The translations under genes were made by a program, and so were the position numbers. Shown here one piece after another: positions 62,832 to 64,000 of a DNA stretch of 64,000 nt. This stretch comes from Aureimonas sp. Leaf427. GTDB taxonomy: Bacteria; Pseudomonadota; Alphaproteobacteria; Rhizobiales; Rhizobiaceae. Within the stretch, counting starts at the first letter, position 1; every line of letters begins with the position of its first letter. Below the pieces are notes generated by a model. It made no database searches, had not been told where the DNA came from, and worked only from the letters and a program-made list of their open reading frames with translations. The DNA is taken from NCBI RefSeq assembly GCF_001425485.1, contig NZ_LMQW01000023.1, positions 378,574-442,573 of the forward strand, written 5' to 3'.

Positions 62832-62920
62832 GACGTTTCGGGAGAGCCTACCCTTGCACGCAAAACGTTAGTGAACGATGGAGAGCGCTCAGGATTCGCC
62901 TTGGATCAAACGGTGCCGAA

Positions 62921-63286
62921 ATGAAGCCAGTCCCTCCAAAGTCCCTCGTCGTCAGGTCGCCTTGGGTCGAGCTGCTCATGACCGGCGAGAAAACCTGGGA
63001 GCTGCGCACGAAACCGACGAACGTGCGCGGGGCCGTGGGACTGATCCGGGCCGGAAGCGGCCTGATCGTCGGCGAGGCGAAACTGGTGGATGTCGTGGGT
63101 CCGCTCGACGAGGGCAGCCTCCGTTCGGCGAAGAACTTGCACCGAGCAGACGACATCGAGGCAATCGTCCGCAATCGATGGCTATATGGATGGGTCTTCG
63201 AGGGTGCGAGGTGCTACGTGGAGGCAGTGCGATACAGGCATCCGCCAGGTGCCGTGGTTTGGGTTCGGACCGAGCCGAGTCCTTGA
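62921..63286 (+). CDS. ASCH-domain protein
   Basis: A 121-residue protein with the ASCH/PUA-like fold: 'SLVVRSPWVELLMTGEKTWELRTKPTNVRG' (the G-x-K-x-x-E-x-R motif), then 'GLIVGEAKLVDVVGP' and 'YGWVFEGARCYVEAVRY'. ASCH domains bind RNA or modified nucleosides; one subfamily hydrolyses N4-acetylcytidine. The ATG at 62921 is clear. It is divergent from the membrane protein gene, with 89 bases between them. Confidence 0.8.
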   Translation: MKPVPPKSLVVRSPWVELLMTGEKTWELRTKPTNVRGAVGLIRAGSGLIVGEAKLVDVVGPLDEGSLRSAKNLHRADDIEAIVRNRWLYGWVFEGARCYVEAVRYRHPPGAVVWVRTEPSP

Positions 63287-63448
63287 CGCTGCGTTGAGGT
63301 CGGAAGCGGCTACAATAGCCGCCGGCAGGTGCAATTTGAAGAGCTCTGCCTTTACGTCTAAGGTCGGAGCGACCTGGAAGCGTCTTTTGGGCTGGCAAAC
63401 CCGGTCTTGCCGTATCCCGCCCCAGTGACGTCGGGCCGTACCAAATGG
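63287..63448. other. Intergenic region
   Basis: No gene that I can support. Together with 63650-63748 it forms the spacers around the small gene below. Confidence 0.4.
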
Positions 63449-63649
63449 TCATGGCGGATCCTGCGTGTTTTCGGTCCTGACCAGCTTCTCCCGCAAGGCA
63501 GTATCGGCGCGTAAAGTGGCCGCCGTACCGAAGAATGCTACCACCAGTTCGTGTGCGTGGCCGGACGCGAGCCTCGACCCGGTCAAACCGGCGTAGCCCG
63601 TCCGCATTCGATCCGCGCAGTCTTTATGGTTGTCATTACGGATCCGCAT
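63449..63649 (-). CDS. Small hypothetical protein
   Basis: A 66-residue protein. The segment 'LASGHAHELVVAFFGTAATLRAD' resembles a short helical motif (S..A.E..A..FG...A.L.AD) seen in assorted unnamed bacterial proteins. The start at 63649 is weak. An in-frame upstream start would extend it to 94 residues. Confidence 0.4.
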   Translation of the reverse strand: MRIRNDNHKDCADRMRTGYAGLTGSRLASGHAHELVVAFFGTAATLRADTALREKLVRTENTQDPP

Positions 63650-63748
63650 CCGGCATAAAGTCGATGATCGAAAGCGCTTCACCACTTGGTAGTACGCATC
63701 CGATGAAGACCGCGGCGTTTGCGTGGTTTGCATGATAAGTTTGCGAGC

Positions 63749-63979
63749 ATGGATATCGATGAGGAGAAGATCGACGCCGCTGTTCTGGCGCTCTTATGGC
63801 TGACGCTTCACGATGAGCGCCGTGCCTGGAAGAGCTTTGACTGGGACGCGATGGATCGCCTGCACCGGAAGGGAATGATCTGCGATCCGGCGAGCAAGGC
63901 CAAGTCGGTCGTGCTGACCGACGAGGGGCTGCGCCAGGCGGAGGTGCTGTTTCGAACCCTGTTCGCGCGGACCGGGTGA
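63749..63979 (+). CDS. DUF6429-family small protein
   Basis: A 76-residue protein. 'KIDAAVLALLWLTLHDERRAWKSFDWDAMDRLHRKGMI' followed by 'KSVVLTDEGLRQAEVLF' matches the small DUF6429 proteins common in Rhizobiales, often near insertion sequences. It looks like a compact winged-helix-type fold, but its role is not known. The ATG at 63749 fits the family start. Confidence 0.75.
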   Translation: MDIDEEKIDAAVLALLWLTLHDERRAWKSFDWDAMDRLHRKGMICDPASKAKSVVLTDEGLRQAEVLFRTLFARTG

Positions 63980-64000
63980 TCGGGCCTATTGGGATGCTCG

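Overview
The window is 64 kb of high-GC DNA from an alphaproteobacterium of the order Hyphomicrobiales (Rhizobiales). The evidence is the gene content: an ExoR homologue beside an exonuclease III gene, a long PopZ (DUF2497), two DUF1127 proteins, an HWE-family histidine kinase, B12-dependent ribonucleotide reductase NrdJ, and the order valS-popZ-tolC-pcm. The family looks like Aurantimonadaceae or a near relative, but I cannot fix the genus by eye.

Bases 1-13,000 are core chromosome: xthA (3' end), exoR, a FadL-type porin, valS, popZ, tolC, a Pcm-like methyltransferase, a sugar isomerase and dacA. A tRNA-Cys at 13.1 kb is followed by an AT-rich DUF4145 gene and a broken phage capsid gene, which looks like the remains of an integrated element. 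From 14.5 to 22.9 kb the DNA is gene-poor and holds mostly small proteins: an Rmf/CrpP-like protein, DUF1127, a tRNA-Asn, a secreted Gly/Ser-rich protein and several very small membrane proteins. Among the last are two paralogous families, each present twice. A PAS protein and an XRE regulator follow.

From 23.4 to 26.1 kb lies an operon of three coiled-coil proteins, two of them related to each other. From 26.4 to 45.9 kb the DNA is again core: phrB, a cysK-alaX-sseA-GNAT run with overlapping genes, a hydrolase, a MocR regulator divergent from a DUF1127 gene, ilvA with a small upstream partner, adenine deaminase, tRNA-Leu, wrbA, a CinA-type protein, gpt, the HWE kinase and nrdJ.

The last eight codons of nrdJ, stop included, are mostly codons that are rare in the rest of the gene. 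From there to the window end (45.86-64 kb) is an accessory island. It starts with a complete type II CBASS anti-phage operon (capV, CD-NTase, cap2 E1-E2, cap3 JAB). Then come a convergent Q-x-K nuclease-like protein, two unknown genes, a TniQ protein without a transposase, a DUF3102-cytosine methyltransferase fusion, a lipoprotein, an orphan class III nucleotidyl-cyclase-like protein, a truncated thiolase, an IS66-like transposase tail, and an unnamed group made of a P-loop NTPase, a GNAT protein, a membrane protein and an ASCH protein. A DUF6429 protein is last. No integrase and no far island boundary are visible, so the island probably runs past base 64,000.
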